DNA of 64,000 nt from Doryteuthis pealeii (GCA_023376005.1 CM042152.1:70121345-70185344), one strand, 5' to 3'. Counted from the stretch's first letter, positions 22,829 to 34,066 are shown. The notes: generated from the letters alone by a model not told the origin. Made by a program: numbers and translations.

Positions 22829-23102
22829 GGAGGTGCTCATGGTTTAATGGGTACTGTAGAAGGAAATAGATTTTGCGACACGAGTTCAAATCCTGGATCA
22901 TGCTGTTTTCTTTTCACATAGTGCCAATACCCTTGGGAAGGGTATGCATCCAACTATTCTCCCACCAGGGTAGACTGGGTTCTTTAACCTTGATTAGACA
23001 ACCATTCTAGGAGAAATAAAACTCTGAATTCAAACATGTTAAACTGTGCTTAAGAAATTGACCTTGTGTCACATCCTACTCGTTCAGAGGGGTTGATAAA
23101 TA
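22829..23102 (+). mobile_element. SINE B copy
   Basis: Head GGAGGTGCTCATGGTTTAATG, B box GAGTTCAAATCCTGG, through ATTGACCTTGTGTCACATCC to GAGGGGTTGATAAATA. It abuts a reverse SINE A. Confidence 0.8.
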
Positions 23103-23103
23103 A

Positions 23104-23357
23104 AAGTAAAGTAAAGTCGTCAGGGCGGCCTAAAGTCGGTATCAGCCAGTCAGCGAGGGAGTCTATCCCCTTTTCAATAGCGCTAGACCAAGGAGATTGT
23201 TTTGGCATCTGAGGTGGAGCACCACACCTACCATCAGCTCCATACTTTACCGCACAGATCTCTGTGCTACTCATACGCTGAGTTGGCGAGGATTGGTATG
23301 GAACTAGGAACCTTGTGGTTTCTAGCCCAACGTTCTACCGACTGAGCTAACCCGGCC
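23104..23357 (-). mobile_element. SINE A copy, full length, reverse
   Basis: From AAAGTCGTCAGGGCGGCCTA (3' end) to CTACCGACTGAGCTAACC (A box, reversed) and the terminal CGGCCC. It is head-to-head with the neighbouring SINE B. Confidence 0.87.
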
Positions 23358-23567
23358 CTTAAATTGGAAATTTGGTCGCAGCGAGGGGTTGATAAATATG
23401 TATATTTGTACAAGTTTCACTCTCAGTCATGCTGAGGAGGGATCAAAGTTTATGTACTGGACATGTATGCTTGAAAAGCGGTGGTCTCTTAAGAAAAAAT
23501 TGTGATATTGTTTAAAAAAAAAAAGTACCTGGTACCTATAACTTAAGCATAGCATTTATTATCTAGA

Positions 23568-24208
23568 CTAGCAAATATATGCACCCTCCGGGTGCAAGTA
23601 TTTAAGTTTTGATATAATAAAATATCATATTAAATTAGAAAGGCTAATGAAACTGACTAAGAATGCAGATAAAAAGATCTGCAACAGAGGGGGTATAATC
23701 GAAAAATAGAACAACTTTGAAACTAACTATTCCATCATTTTCCATTACTCCCCTCTTTCATTGGTAAATTTTCCTAATTTAACTATTTAGTTAAAATAGG
23801 AAGTAAAGGATAATATTACAGTTATTTCTTCTTGTAAATAAATTTCTTTTAAGATTTATCCACGAGATTTTTGTTTATATTTCTTAAGATAAAACCAAAC
23901 AATTAGAAATCAATGATACCAAGCACATATTTATTAAAATAAAATTTTAAATATCAATATGCAAATTAGCCTTCTCATTCAAACTGTAAACCGCTATTTT
24001 GTTGTATATATAAGTACAATTGCATGTTATTAGTACGTAGATATGGTCAACAGTATTAATAATGTAAAACAATTTTTATTAATAACTGAAGGTTTAAAAG
24101 AATGAAATCATGGAGAATTTGACGTAAATAATTAAGGGAATTGTGACTTGAGTAGTAATATAGTTTCGGTTACAGACAGAAAAACACACAATCTCCATTA
24201 TAATAAGA
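23568..24208 (-). mobile_element. Non-autonomous Helitron, subfamily 1, reverse (641 bp)
   Basis: CTAG (23568-23571), then hairpin TGCACCCTCCGGGTGCA, ending at the inverse of the TCTTATTATAATGG start (24207-24208). Flanks are A and T. This is the only copy of this subfamily here on the minus strand. Confidence 0.87.
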
Positions 24209-24519
24209 TGTAGATATAATATGAATTCCTAGCAACAGCTCCAGACTCAGAAATCTTCTGACCTTATTTTTCTTTACACTTGCATTATGCTAGCCTTCAA
24301 AACCAACCACTAAATAATATGAATAATTTATTTATATATCTTGATAATAAATTAAAATGATTTACAATAAATTATTTTTTTAAGTGCTTGTCTTCATGTC
24401 GTTTTATCTATTAACTTTAACTTTTAACTTAACTAATAAATTCATTTTAGAATTTAATAAAGATAGTTCATTCAACTGTGGAATATGGAAGTCTAAATGA
24501 TTGCAATGGGTATTTATAA

Positions 24520-24775
24520 AGGAAATTTGATCTCTATTTGTCTGTAACCAAAACTATGTCGCTGCTTACATCACAATTACCCAAAATCATCAATACATAG
24601 AATAAAGAACAATTAATATTAATAAAATAAATAAAGGCTGTTCCTTTTAATTCAAAGTTTGACTCGTTTCCATTGTAATAAGTAAATTATATATTATTTA
24701 AATAAATAAACTATATAAACTATGAAATTAATTTAAAAATTGTATTACTTAAATGGACAAAATTATTTGCAAAAC
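24520..24775 (+). mobile_element. Helitron subfamily 2 fragment
   Basis: Shares CTCTATTTGTCTGTAAC, GCTGCTTACATCACAATTAC and AATACATAGAATAAAGAACA with 63187-63500. Both ends are missing, and a family C tail follows. Confidence 0.6.
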
Positions 24776-25540
24776 CTCTTCAGCATAAAATAACCCAGCT
24801 AGGGTTGGTATGCTGTAAAATCCAACCAATAAAATCAGACATAATGAGAGATGCCATAGTAATTATTTTTCCAATAAATACAAGATTTAAAAAAGAAGAA
24901 AGTTTCTCATAGATATCCAAGATATAATATACGAATGATTGTTAAATAAGAAATTTCCCCTCAAAGCCAAAGAATAAAAGATTTGATCTCTTTACACTTT
25001 CTAAGGTGTCTGCCATTTCCTTAAATGTATTCTTCATTCTCGTTTGGAAAATTTCTTGTAACTTTGATGGATTCCGCAAAATCACCCAATTTCTCTTCAT
25101 CTTTCTTACATTCCCCATTTGCCATCATGACTTCATTCTGTGAACTATGCTGCTGTAGTCACTGGTACCTAATATGCAGTCTACGCTGAGAAATATTGCA
25201 AAAGATGTAGCAAGTGTTTCCAATTTTTTATTTTTTATTGTTAGCTTGAGGAGGGGAGGTGTTGTGAAAGAGAAGATGTAGAAAGGAAGAAGATGTAGAA
25301 AAAAAATCTGAAGATATTTGGAAAGATATTAAAGAAGAATTTTTTTTGAAGGACATTATGAAAAAAGAAGATGGATAAATTTGCTGATAAATGAAAGATG
25401 AATAACTTGGCCACTCCTAGAAATTACTACCATTCTTTTTTTTAAATGAGTTTTTCGCAAAAACCAAAACATCAAAATACCAACTGAAAATAGTAATCTG
25501 AAGCCAAAGTATCACTCCTTTTATATATATATATATATAT

Positions 25541-25782
25541 AAGCTCAGTCAGTAGAGCGTTGGGCTAGAAACCACAAGGTTCCTAGTTCGATACCAGTCC
25601 TCGCCAACTCAGCGTATGAGTAGCACAGGGATCTGTGCGGTAAAGTAAGGAGCTGATGGTAGGTGTGGTGCTCCACCTCAGACGCTAAAATAATCTCCTT
25701 GGTCTAGCGCTAGTGAAAAGGGGATAGACTCCCTTGCTGCATGGCTGATACTGACATTAGGCCGCCCCGACGACTTTACTTT
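25541..25782 (+). mobile_element. SINE A copy
   Basis: AAGCTCAGTCAGTAGAGCG head, GGTTCCTAGTTCGATACCAG B box, ending CGACGACTTTACTT. It is inserted immediately after a TA tract. Confidence 0.87.
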
Positions 25783-25992
25783 TTTAAAATTATATATATA
25801 AGCTGTTTAGAAAAAAAAAATGTTTATTTTCACACATAACATTAAAAAAAGACACACACATAATATATGATTGATGTGTGGAGGATGATCACTAATTAGA
25901 ACTGAGCCTATTCTAGTGGTGACCACCTCTGCTATTTCATGTTTACTTTATCATTTAAACAGTTTAAAATATAGCATGACTTAGTAATTATA

Positions 25993-26034
<42 letters not shown>

Positions 26035-26045
26035 AATATGATATA

Positions 26046-26268
26046 TGGAGGTGCATGGTGTGATGCTTATCATTGTATGAAATGGACATGGCGAGATGAG
26101 TTAAAATTCTGGACAAGACAGTTTGCATTTCACATAGCATCTAATACCCTTGGGAAAGGTATGCATCCAACTATTTTCCCTCCAGCTATGGGTTAATAGT
26201 AGGGCAGACTAGGCTCTTTACTCTTGGTTAGAAGGAAAATTCTGAATTCAAACCTGTTAAAGGCAGTG
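26046..26268 (+). mobile_element. SINE B copy, 3'-truncated
   Basis: GGAGGTGCATGGTGTGATG head after a (TA)n tract, running to CTGAATTCAAACCTGTTAAA. A family C copy follows directly. Confidence 0.78.
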
Positions 26269-26545
26269 GCTTGAGGGTCTTAGTGTCCTGGGTATGTCAT
26301 TAAACTGCATCTAGTGGTGAAGTTCCAATTCTGGAGCTCTGGGGATTGTGGAGTATCCCAGGTCCATTTTGACCCAGAGTTGTAGTAGCTGTTAAGGTTC
26401 CATCTATTAGTTAAATGGATCAAATAATGAGTTTTAAATAATTTGTATACCAAACAAGAATGAATCAAAACAAACGTCTTCAGCATAAAATAACTCAACA
26501 AGGTTTGACATGCCGTAAAATCCAACCAACCAACCAAACCAACCA
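26255..26545 (+). repeat. Family C copy, 3' half
   Basis: GGGTCTTAGTGTCCTGGG, GTGAAGTTCCAATTCTGGAG, then AATAACTCAACAAGGTTTGA and the CCAACCAACC tail. Confidence 0.72.
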
Positions 26546-27124
26546 ATTGAATTCAAATTAGAATATAAGGCAGGATCATTTAGACAGTATGTTGAACAAA
26601 AAAAAAGTTCTGTGTTGAGGTGGGGGGGTCTACAATCAAGTCCACTGCAAATGCTCACTCATCTCTAGTCCGATGCAAACTGGTTAAGGCCATCACCTTT
26701 CTTTTCCTTTCACACTAGTTTTAACTGAAGTCTAACCGACCATTAGTCTCTTCAAGTGAGTGCGCCGCTCTGTTCTTCGTCCTCCTTAGCCTCCAGCTAC
26801 TTATGGACATAGCCCCCCACATCCGGGCACCTGAGTCAAACCTTGCATCCGTGCAATGCCCAAGTCTCATTTTTTTGCATTCGGGAGGACGCGGGTTCGA
26901 CTCCGGCAGGCAAGACAATGTCTTGCTCTTTTTCTGAGTGAATACGGCAGTTCGCATTCTCCATCACAGACAGAACACAGTAGAAAAAGAATAAAGAAAG
27001 CCTGTACTATGCAACTCTGGTTATTGGAGGCTGGAGCTATTCTTAGCCTTGCCCCTTTTATCTCTTTCTTTTTTTCTATTATGGCATGTTTTTTTTAATT
27101 CTTCTATTTTCTTTATTATTTCAG

Positions 27125-27272
27125 TCTTATATGGAAGATCACCTTCAGAACAAGGACCGACTTGACCAAGAATGGGAGGCACTGTGTGCTTATGAGGCTG
27201 ACCCATGTAGTACGCAAGTGGCTATGGACGCTTCCAATGCGCGTAAAAACAGATACTCTGATATCCTACCAT
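27125..27272 (+). CDS. PTPRN: IA-2/PTPRN-like exon 2 in window (start of PTP domain)
   Basis: Encodes the N-terminal helices of the PTP domain (SYMEDHL ... [13 protein letters not shown]) and the phosphotyrosine-recognition loop start ([10 protein letters not shown]). Bounded by a ttatttcag acceptor and a GTAAGT donor at 27273, it is 148 nt long and ends after the first base of the Tyr codon completed by the next exon (ILP-Y-DHSRV). The KNRY Tyr is the canonical pTyr-loop residue of active PTPs. Human IA-2 has His at this place (from memory). The 26 kb intron upstream and 4.3 kb intron downstream show that it is an isolated internal exon. Confidence 0.95.
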
Positions 27273-28554
27273 GTAAGTACTGCATCAAAGATTTTAAACT
27301 CATGCTGTGCTATTACATTCACTTTTGGGCCAATACTCTTTGGAAAGGTATGAACACTAGGGCAGGTTGATTTTTCACTTTTTAAAAAATATCAAATTCT
27401 CACAAACAGTGCAAGCTGTGTGTTGGTATAATGAATACTGATACCAAAAACTAGATCTCTTACTTGCACCATTGTCTGAGGAAATAGCATCCTCTACTAA
27501 AATACACCAAAAAATCCTAATTTTCACAAAATTTAGTCTAAAAATTAGTTAGAAAATATAGCAATTTCAATATTTAAAACAGAAAAGGTTGTCATTTTAA
27601 ATGAAACAAATAAAATATTATAACTAGGATTCAAATTGAAAATATGCCCTCATCACGAACAACATTTCCAATATGCTGCTTTTTTCCTAATAATTCAGCT
27701 GTAACAGTGATAACACTTTAAAAGAAAGAAATATATTTCCTCAAATGAAGGCAAAGTTTTGAAGAAAAATATTTTGTGTTGTATTTCTTTATGTTAATTT
27801 GCAACTTTTGCCACATGAGAAATGTAACAGTTCCAAAATCGACCTACTCTAACGAACCCCCTCATCTATAGGTTAACTATTACCACTACTGTTCTTCTAT
27901 AAGGATGGTTTTGGCATTAAATAAAACCATGGAGATTGATATGCCATTAAACCAAAGAAAGAAACCAAACCTTCTTTTTCTTCATTTTCCTTTTCACTTT
28001 GGCAATAGACAAACAACCAGTCAGCAACACGAATAAAGTTAAGTTCAACTTAGCTAAAAGCCTCTAATGATTATTGTAATTTGAACTCAACTTTATGACA
28101 GGTAAAACAATTTCGTTCTTCCTCGCCTGCCCACAAGATAATTGTGGGTGCACATTTAGGTGGACAGATGCACTTTCAGAATTATTCTCCTTTTGGGGAA
28201 GAAAAATCTTGAGAAGATTCTTTCTTTCTTTCTCTCTTTCTATTAAGAGGCATTTCATGTCCTATAACTTGATCCAGGATTCTAGATTTAGACACGGCTA
28301 ATGATTCAGTGTTGAACTCACTCAAAGCCAAGACAGTCTTGATTCTGGGGTTTTTTTTTTCTTTTTTAGCTGGTCTCATATTCCAAAATCATTAAGGTTG
28401 TATCAAATAATTTAAAGGTATAGATAAATTATAATTTTTAACCCAATACTCACTGAAATTATTTAAATGAAAAAAATTCAACTTTCTTTCATTAGCAAAG
28501 ATAATGTATTCACAATTTAATATCAGTATTAACCCAACTCCCACCAAAACACAG

Positions 28555-28805
28555 GCAGGGAATAACACAAGGTCAATTTTTAATTAGAGTACAGCTGGTG
28601 TGAATTCAGAGTCTCTTCTCCTTGACTGGTTGTCTCATCAAGGTTAAAGAACCCAGTCTGCCCTATTATTTATCTATAACTTGTTTTTTTTTCCCCAAGG
28701 GTATTAGTGCAAAGTGAAATTTAAACAACCTTGTCTATGATTTGAACTCAGGCCACCAATTCCATTTCTTTTAGTGATAACCTTTACATGAAGCACGCCA
28801 ATTTA
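28555..28805 (-). mobile_element. SINE B copy, reverse, diverged
   Basis: ACACAAGGTCAATTTTTAAT, TGAATTCAGAGTCTCTTCTC, GGTTAAAGAACCCAGTCTGC, then the B-box region ATTTGAACTCAGG and ACATGAAGCACGCC. Confidence 0.72.
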
Positions 28806-29159
28806 AGATTAGAGATCTGTCATCAAATTTTTGGTGGCTGAGAAGTGCAAACCATATGAAATTTACAGAAAAAATATTTGATGTATACAGAGAAGCATGT
28901 TTTAGTAAAAAAATGTTTATGAATCGGCTAAATATGAGTTTTCAACTCTGATCCAGAGTTAAAAAGACAGTTCATTCAAATTTTTTTTTAAATCCTAAAA
29001 TAAACAAACATTTTATTAAACAAATTCTCAGTTATTTTATTTTTTTAATTTGACAAATCACATTCCTCTTATTTTATCCCTTACTCCTGTTTTCTCCTCA
29101 CTCATTCTCTGGTGTTCCTAATTTTTTTTTAGTCTGGTCATGGACCGGGTACTTTTGCT

Positions 29160-29160
29160 A

Positions 29161-29202
<42 letters not shown>
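29160..29202. repeat. (TA)n microsatellite
   Basis: Starts at the end of a possible Helitron terminus (hairpin GGTCATGGACC, then CTAG at 29158-29161) and lies 24 bp before the foldback at 29226. Confidence 0.9.
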
Positions 29203-29206
<4 letters not shown>

Positions 29207-29225
29207 ATTTTTTTTTTTTTTGAGT

Positions 29226-29470
29226 ATATGTGCTTAATTGAGGTCATACTTAATTTTGAAAATTGATTAGTTAATAATTAATGAATTTAGGCGGGCATAT
29301 ATGTTCAAATGTAAGGCTAAACAAGTCGAGAAAATGTCAATCCCTGAATGTACATTTCGACCTATTAGGTCTCATCAGCAAGGTTATAGACATAGTAGAC
29401 AGCATCTAAATTCATTAATTATTAAGTAATTAATTTTCAAAATTAGGTATGACTTCAATTAAGCACATAT
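29226..29470. repeat. Foldback element whose loop contains a hammerhead
   Basis: Arms of about 65 bp at 29226-29290 and 29405-29470 are near-perfect inverted repeats (TATGTGCTTAATTGAGGTCA against TGACTTCAATTAAGCACATA). The roughly 115 bp between them contains the hammerhead fold at 29342-29383. Flanked by TA tracts at about 29160-29202 and 29540-29555. Confidence 0.85.
29342..29383 (-). ncRNA. Compact hammerhead ribozyme motif
   Basis: Minus strand, 42 nt, every element present. Stem I 5' CCTTG (29383-29379) pairs with CAGGG (29346-29342), one G-T wobble. Core CTGATGA is at 29378-29372. Stem II GACCT-AAT-AGGTC lies at 29371-29359 and GAA at 29358-29356. Stem III is self-complementary ATGTACAT (29355-29348) and H17 is T (29347). 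This fits the CUGANGA...GAA...UH consensus with no core substitution. The loop-less stem III is like hammerheads of Penelope-like elements and retrozymes, which usually act in dimeric transcripts. It is antisense to the host gene. Confidence 0.78.
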
Positions 29471-29629
29471 CCTCCAAAAATTGTCGGCTTAAAGCCATAT
29501 AAAAAATAAAAACATTTGTTTGTTTACTTAACCTCATATATATATATATATATAGGTGCAACTGTAACAAGTGCTTCCTATTTCCAAATCCTTAGGCAAA
29601 ATTCACCTTATTTATTGAATGACCTTAGA

Positions 29630-29666
<37 letters not shown>

Positions 29667-30196
29667 AAAAAGTTTCCTATTGCCAATTCTTCAGGCAAAA
29701 TTCGCCTTGAACGGCCATTATGCAAATAAGGTGGTGGGAGTAAAAATATTTTATGTTATAAGAAATATCACACAAAAATCAGTTCATATCCTTTTTTACA
29801 GAGTGGGTATCCCCTCTCTTCATTGTTGATGGGTCCAGACTAACATCCTTATCTTTTTAGTTTAGGTGATGGGAATGAAGGTTATCAGGTACAGTCTCCA
29901 GTTTTTCCCCAAAGAACTCATTGAATAGTAACAATATCTTGCCACGGAAATTCAAATAGGGAAACTTTTCTCTCTTTTTTTTCTTTTCTTTTTTTCTTTT
30001 TTTTTTTTTTCTACTTTATGTAGAAAAGATGTGTTGCCCATGTCAAACACTATACACATGGGAGTAAATTCTGGGTTGAATCCGGTAAAATATCCCATCC
30101 GATATGTTCAACTGATTTGTATCTTTTAATGCACTTCACAGTGTTGTATTATATTACATTGAAGAGAAACAAATCTAAATGGATTCATCATCATCT

Positions 30197-30231
<35 letters not shown>

Positions 30232-30405
30232 TATTAGAATTAGGATCTAACCACCCTGGTCACTGAAAAGCTGATATTTATGATGTCCTGTAATCTGAAC
30301 CATTACAAAACCGCCTCTTGAAGCATAGCAAAAATGAAACATTGTCTGTTAGAGAGGCAAATGTGGCAACAAAAGGAATGATAGAAGAAAGACATTATGT
30401 GAAGA

Positions 30406-30795
30406 AAGAGTAAAGACGTTATTGAAATGATAGAGAAAGAAAAAACACATTGAAATGATAGAGAAAGAGAAAAACACATTGAAATGATAGAGAAAGAAGA
30501 AAGATGTTATTGAAATTATAGAGAAAGAAGAAATACATTGAAATGATAAAGAGGAAAGACGTTATTGAAATGATAGAGAAAGAGGAAAGATGTTATTGAA
30601 ATGATAGAGAAAGAAGAAACACATTGAAATGATAGAGAAAGAAGAAACACACTGAAATGATAGAGAAAGAGGAAAGACGTTATTGAAATGATAGAGAAAG
30701 AAGAAACACATTGAAATGATAAAGAGGAAAGACATTATTGAAATGATAGAGGAAAGATGTTATTGAAATGATAGAGAAAGAGTAAACATATTATT
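30406..30795. repeat. Minisatellite of ATTGAAATGATAGAGAAAGA units
   Basis: About 14 units of 20-30 bp built on ATTGAAATGATAGAGAAAGA, with GAAACAC or GGAAAGACGTT spacers that alternate irregularly. It is purine-rich on the + strand. Confidence 0.92.
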
Positions 30796-31089
30796 AAAAA
30801 GAAAAATAAAGAGCACCAAGAAAAGGGAGATAACCCCCATAAAGATAATAGGCTTAAATATAGACCAAAATGGGTTTTTAAAAATCTAAAAAGATAAGTG
30901 AAATATAAGTTAGGAACAATAAACTAGTATAGCAAAATTAAAAGAGACTTGAATGAGTCTTCCTCTTTTTAAAGGATGAAAAAGAAACAATAGATAAAAG
31001 TGAGATGTAATAATGCCACCATTATATATATCATTTATTTTTTCATCCATTTTTAGATAAAGATTTGTCAGTCATTATCATTAATAATT

Positions 31090-31350
31090 TTGACTAGTAT
31101 TATTCAATTATAATTGCTTTTTATTAACCATTTTAACCACTATTACCCTTTATCTCCCTAATTCTGCTTGCTTTTTATCAATCATTTTCAGTCATTTGTA
31201 CAATTCCCAATTGATCACTATTGCTGATCTTACACTCCTTCTGTGCCAGTTTGCTTAATTCACTTATGTGGTTGACTGTTACATCTCTCCACATAGCCTA
31301 CACTTGCTGTTTCCTTGAGTCTTATCTATTTTAGCTTTTTTTTGTTATTG
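31090..31350 (-). mobile_element. Non-LTR retrotransposon fragment (family b)
   Basis: Blocks CAATTCCCAATTGATCAC, TGTGCCAGTTTGCTTAATTC and TGTGGTTGACTG correspond to 12790-12885. Same orientation as the other family b pieces. Confidence 0.55.
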
Positions 31351-31531
31351 TTACTAATGATGACACTGATGAACTTTTGATTTCAGAATTTACCCATTAT
31401 TAACCAGGTCACTAGCTGTGACTTAAGTAATGTAACAAGATTGTGATGGCATATTAGTACATATAATTTGGAACCAATTGCAGTCTTTGAGCCTCTTGCT
31501 ACTATATAAAATTGGTTTCTTTCTTTTCCAG

Positions 31532-31605
31532 ATGACCATTCTCGTGTGGTACTGAACCAGTCTGCCAATGCCTCAGCTTCTGACTATATCAACGCAAGTA
31601 CAATT
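31532..31605 (+). CDS. PTPRN: IA-2/PTPRN-like exon 3 in window
   Basis: 74 nt. The first two bases complete the Tyr of ILPYDHSRV, then the exon reads DHSRVVLNQSANASASDYIN and ends with AST-I in phase 0. YDHSRV and DYINAS are universal PTP-domain motifs; the segment between them is short, as in the IA-2 family. The acceptor follows the pyrimidine tract ttcttttccag and the donor is GTAAGT at 31606. Confidence 0.95.
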
Positions 31606-31735
31606 GTAAGTTGACTAACGTCCTTTTATTCATTCAAATTTTGAGATGAATATGAAAATGAGATTATTCTAGTATTTGTTTTTGTTCTTTGTGTCAAAGA
31701 GAAAGTTTTATTTGCTAAACATTTCTGGCTATATA

Positions 31736-32248
31736 TACAGGGTGATTGAAAAATAACTCCCTATTTTAAACTATTTATAATTTTTTACATCAGTTACCTT
31801 TTCTCAATTCTTTAATGTATGTTCCTTGATATATGCAAGATGGTGCTTCTCCACATTTTGCTATTGTTGTTTGTGAATTTTCCTGGGAGATGGATGAGTA
31901 GACCTGGTCCACATGAGTGGCATCCAGAAGCCCTGATTAAATACCCTGCAACTTATTTCTTTGGGGTTAGTTGAAGGAGCAAGTCTACTCTACGAAACCA
32001 ATGACTTTGGAAGAACTTGGAGGAATATGAGAATTTATTTCTGCCATTCTACAAGGGTTCCTGAAAAGATCAGTTGATGCAATTCCCCAGCGGCTTGAGA
32101 GGCTGGAGGCGAATGCTGGTACTCATATAGAATTTAAAATAAAACTCCATGTTATGTGTGTTCTTCTCATATTCATTTTTGTAAAAATAAGGATTCTAGA
32201 ATGAATTATAAGATTTTTTTTAAAATAAGGAGTTACTTTACAAGCACT
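31736..32248 (+). mobile_element. TIR transposon remnant with transposase C-terminus
   Basis: Left end CAGGGTGATTGAAAAATAAC and TCCCTATTTTAAA; right end near 32220-32240 is TTTAAAATAAGGAGTTACTT, an inverted match of the CTCCCTATTTTAAA part. Between them, a degenerate frame resembles the C-terminal end of Tc1/mariner-superfamily transposases: an FFLWG-like tract, then LKEQVYSTKPMTLEELE. Stops and frameshifts interrupt it, so it is dead. Confidence 0.6.
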
Positions 32249-32710
32249 ATATATAGAGTCATCTGTTTTTTCTTATATATCTATGCTATAGTTTAACTAC
32301 CTGCCGGATGAGAAACTCAGACATTCGCATGTTCCCAGCTATGGACTTGATTGACTTGCAGGGATTGTGGTCAGTCATGGCCTGGATCTCAGAATTTTTT
32401 TTTTCTTATAAGAATGATTGTACCTTCATAATTACCATTGGACTCCTCCAACTTGTTTTTTTGAATCCTAAAATCCTCCATATTTTCTGCAACTTCAAAA
32501 ATTTAATGATGTTAGTTCAATTACCTTTTTCAACACTTCTCTATCTTTCCTTAGCGTCATCTTCTCCTCTTTAGCACTGATACACAACTAATTAGTAGAA
32601 GCCATATTTGAAGCATTTTATACAAGATAATTTTATTGAAATATCAAATTGATGGAGAGCCGAAGCCAGGAATGATAATTAATTTAATTCAATGATAACT
32701 TGATGTTTTT

Positions 32711-32939
32711 ATCAGTCGGTAGAGCATCCGACTAGGAACCACAAGGTTCCTGGTTTGATACCGGCCCTCACCAACTCAGCGTATGAGTAGCACAGGGATC
32801 TTTGTGGTAAAGTGAGGAGCTGATGGTAGGTGTGGCTAGATGCTAAAGAACAATCTCCTTGGTCTAGCGCTATTGAAAAGGGGATAGACTCCTTCGCTGT
32901 CTGATACCAACTTTAGGCCGCCCTGTCGACTTTACTTTT
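32711..32939 (+). mobile_element. SINE A copy
   Basis: ATCAGTCGGTAGAGCATCCG to TCGACTTTACTTTTC, with a small internal deletion after GTAGGTGTGG. Confidence 0.82.
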
Positions 32940-32945
32940 CTATGT

Positions 32946-33168
32946 ACAGTAGAAGTAAAGTCTGCGGAGTAGCCTATTGTCAGTATCAGCGAAACAGTGA
33001 GGGAGTCTATCCCTTTTTTTGCTATTGCTAGGGAGATTGTTTTAGCTGGGGTGAACTGCACAGATAAGATTACCCAAGCTTCTCATGTGCTTAGTTGGTG
33101 AGGACCAGTATCTAACCCAGAACCTTGCGATTCCTAGGCAGATGCTCTACTGACTGAATTAAACTGGC
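32946..33168 (-). mobile_element. SINE A copy, reverse, diverged
   Basis: GTAGCCTATTGTCAGTATCA to ATGCTCTACTGACTGAATTA. It is in tail-to-tail array with the preceding copy, and two of the three clustered copies are reversed. Confidence 0.78.
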
Positions 33169-33202
33169 TAAAAATAATTTTCTTCTAAACGAAATATAAA
33201 AA

Positions 33203-33455
33203 AGTAAAGTCGTCAGGGCGGCCTAATGTCGGTATCAGCCATGCAGCGAGGGAGTCTATCCCCTTTTCACTAGTGCTAGACCAAGGAGATTATTTTTAGC
33301 GTCTGAGGTGGAGTGCCACACCTACCATCAGCTTCTTACTTTACCGCACAGATCCCTGTGCTACTCATAACACTGAGTTGGCGAGGGCAGGTATCGAACT
33401 AGGAACCTTGTGGTTTCTAGCCGAACGCTCTACCGACTGAGCTAACCCGGCCCTC
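33203..33455 (-). mobile_element. SINE A copy, full length, reverse
   Basis: AAAGTCGTCAGGGCGGCCTA to CTACCGACTGAGCTAACC and CGGCCC. It is flanked by a short direct repeat CAAACGAAATATA / TAAACGAAATATA, a probable target-site duplication (33187-33199 and 33457-33469). Confidence 0.87.
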
Positions 33456-33594
33456 AAACGAAATATACCAGGATTTTATTATTTATAGTAGAACATTATA
33501 CAATCAAAACAGATACTGTTAGGTTATATATATTGCCAAACTCTACAACATTGAAACTCTGTAACCAGATTTTCTATGAAATAAAATGTGACAA

Positions 33595-33735
33595 ATAAGA
33601 AATATGCGATTAAGCAACACCAGATAATCTTGATTTACATTTTTGCATTGCATCTTGAACAATTTGGACAATGTCATTTTTAACCAGAGGGTGTTGCAGA
33701 ATGATAACGAATGGAAGTTTTAAGAACACCAGTAT
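33595..33735. repeat. Unclassified repeat, second copy of 6556-6720
   Basis: Same blocks, AAGCAACACCAGATAATCT and TTTACATTTTTGCATT, about 80% alike by eye. Confidence 0.6.
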
Positions 33736-33910
33736 TATAATAAAAATGATATTAATCATTGATATTTTTGCAGACTAATTTATTATTTGTGATGATATCA
33801 CAGATATCCTCATGATCTGTTTATTCAAGGTTGGGTTTTTCAAATATAACACAAATTTGTCTTACCTTTTTCTCTTGAATTAAGGACTATATTACTTTTT
33901 GTATTTTTAG

Positions 33911-33988
33911 ACTGACCATGATCCAAGGAACCCTGCTTATATTGCCACCCAAGGTCCTTTGCCACACACAGTTGCTGATTTCTGGCAG
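33911..33988 (+). CDS. PTPRN: IA-2/PTPRN-like exon 4 in window
   Basis: 78 nt, phase 0 at both ends, encoding [20 protein letters not shown] and then VADFWQ. YIATQGP is the near-invariant PTP substrate-loop neighbour, and TVADFWQMVWE continues into the next exon. The acceptor is tatttttag and the donor GTAATG at 33989, slightly off consensus. It is very close to vertebrate IA-2 in this stretch. Confidence 0.95.
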
Positions 33989-34030
33989 GTAATGTATCTT
34001 TTAACTTATTCCAAAACTATATACCCTGCC

Positions 34031-34063
<33 letters not shown>

Positions 34064-34066
<3 letters not shown>

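Larger units (their letters stand above)
881..27124 (+). other. 26.2 kb intron, repeat-filled
   Basis: Intron between the juxtamembrane exon and the first PTP-domain exon. Most of it is repeats, listed separately. Stretches in which I recognise nothing are 900-1580, 2450-3280, 5275-6060, 6730-7380, 8560-9110, 13900-14280, 14865-15220, 18780-19015, 21435-22375, 24780-25500 and 26550-27120. All are AT-rich, with homopolymer or dinucleotide tracts. A GC-rich patch at 5500-5560 is isolated and carries no ORF. Short TA microsatellites lie at 11035-11051, 11117-11140, 13232-13264, 25521-25540 and 25990-26031. No coding exon was found here on either strand. Confidence 0.75.
27273..31531 (+). other. 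4.3 kb intron
   Basis: Holds a reverse SINE B, a hammerhead-bearing foldback, a minisatellite and a LINE fragment, listed separately. I see nothing recognisable in 27370-28550 and 28810-29155 (AT-rich), 29480-30400 (two TA tracts at 29540-29555 and 29635-29664, and T-rich runs) or 30800-31085. Confidence 0.75.
31606..33910 (+). other. 2.3 kb intron
   Basis: Contains a TIR-transposon remnant, three SINE A copies and one unclassified repeat, listed separately. I see nothing recognisable in 32250-32705 or 33740-33910. Confidence 0.75.
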
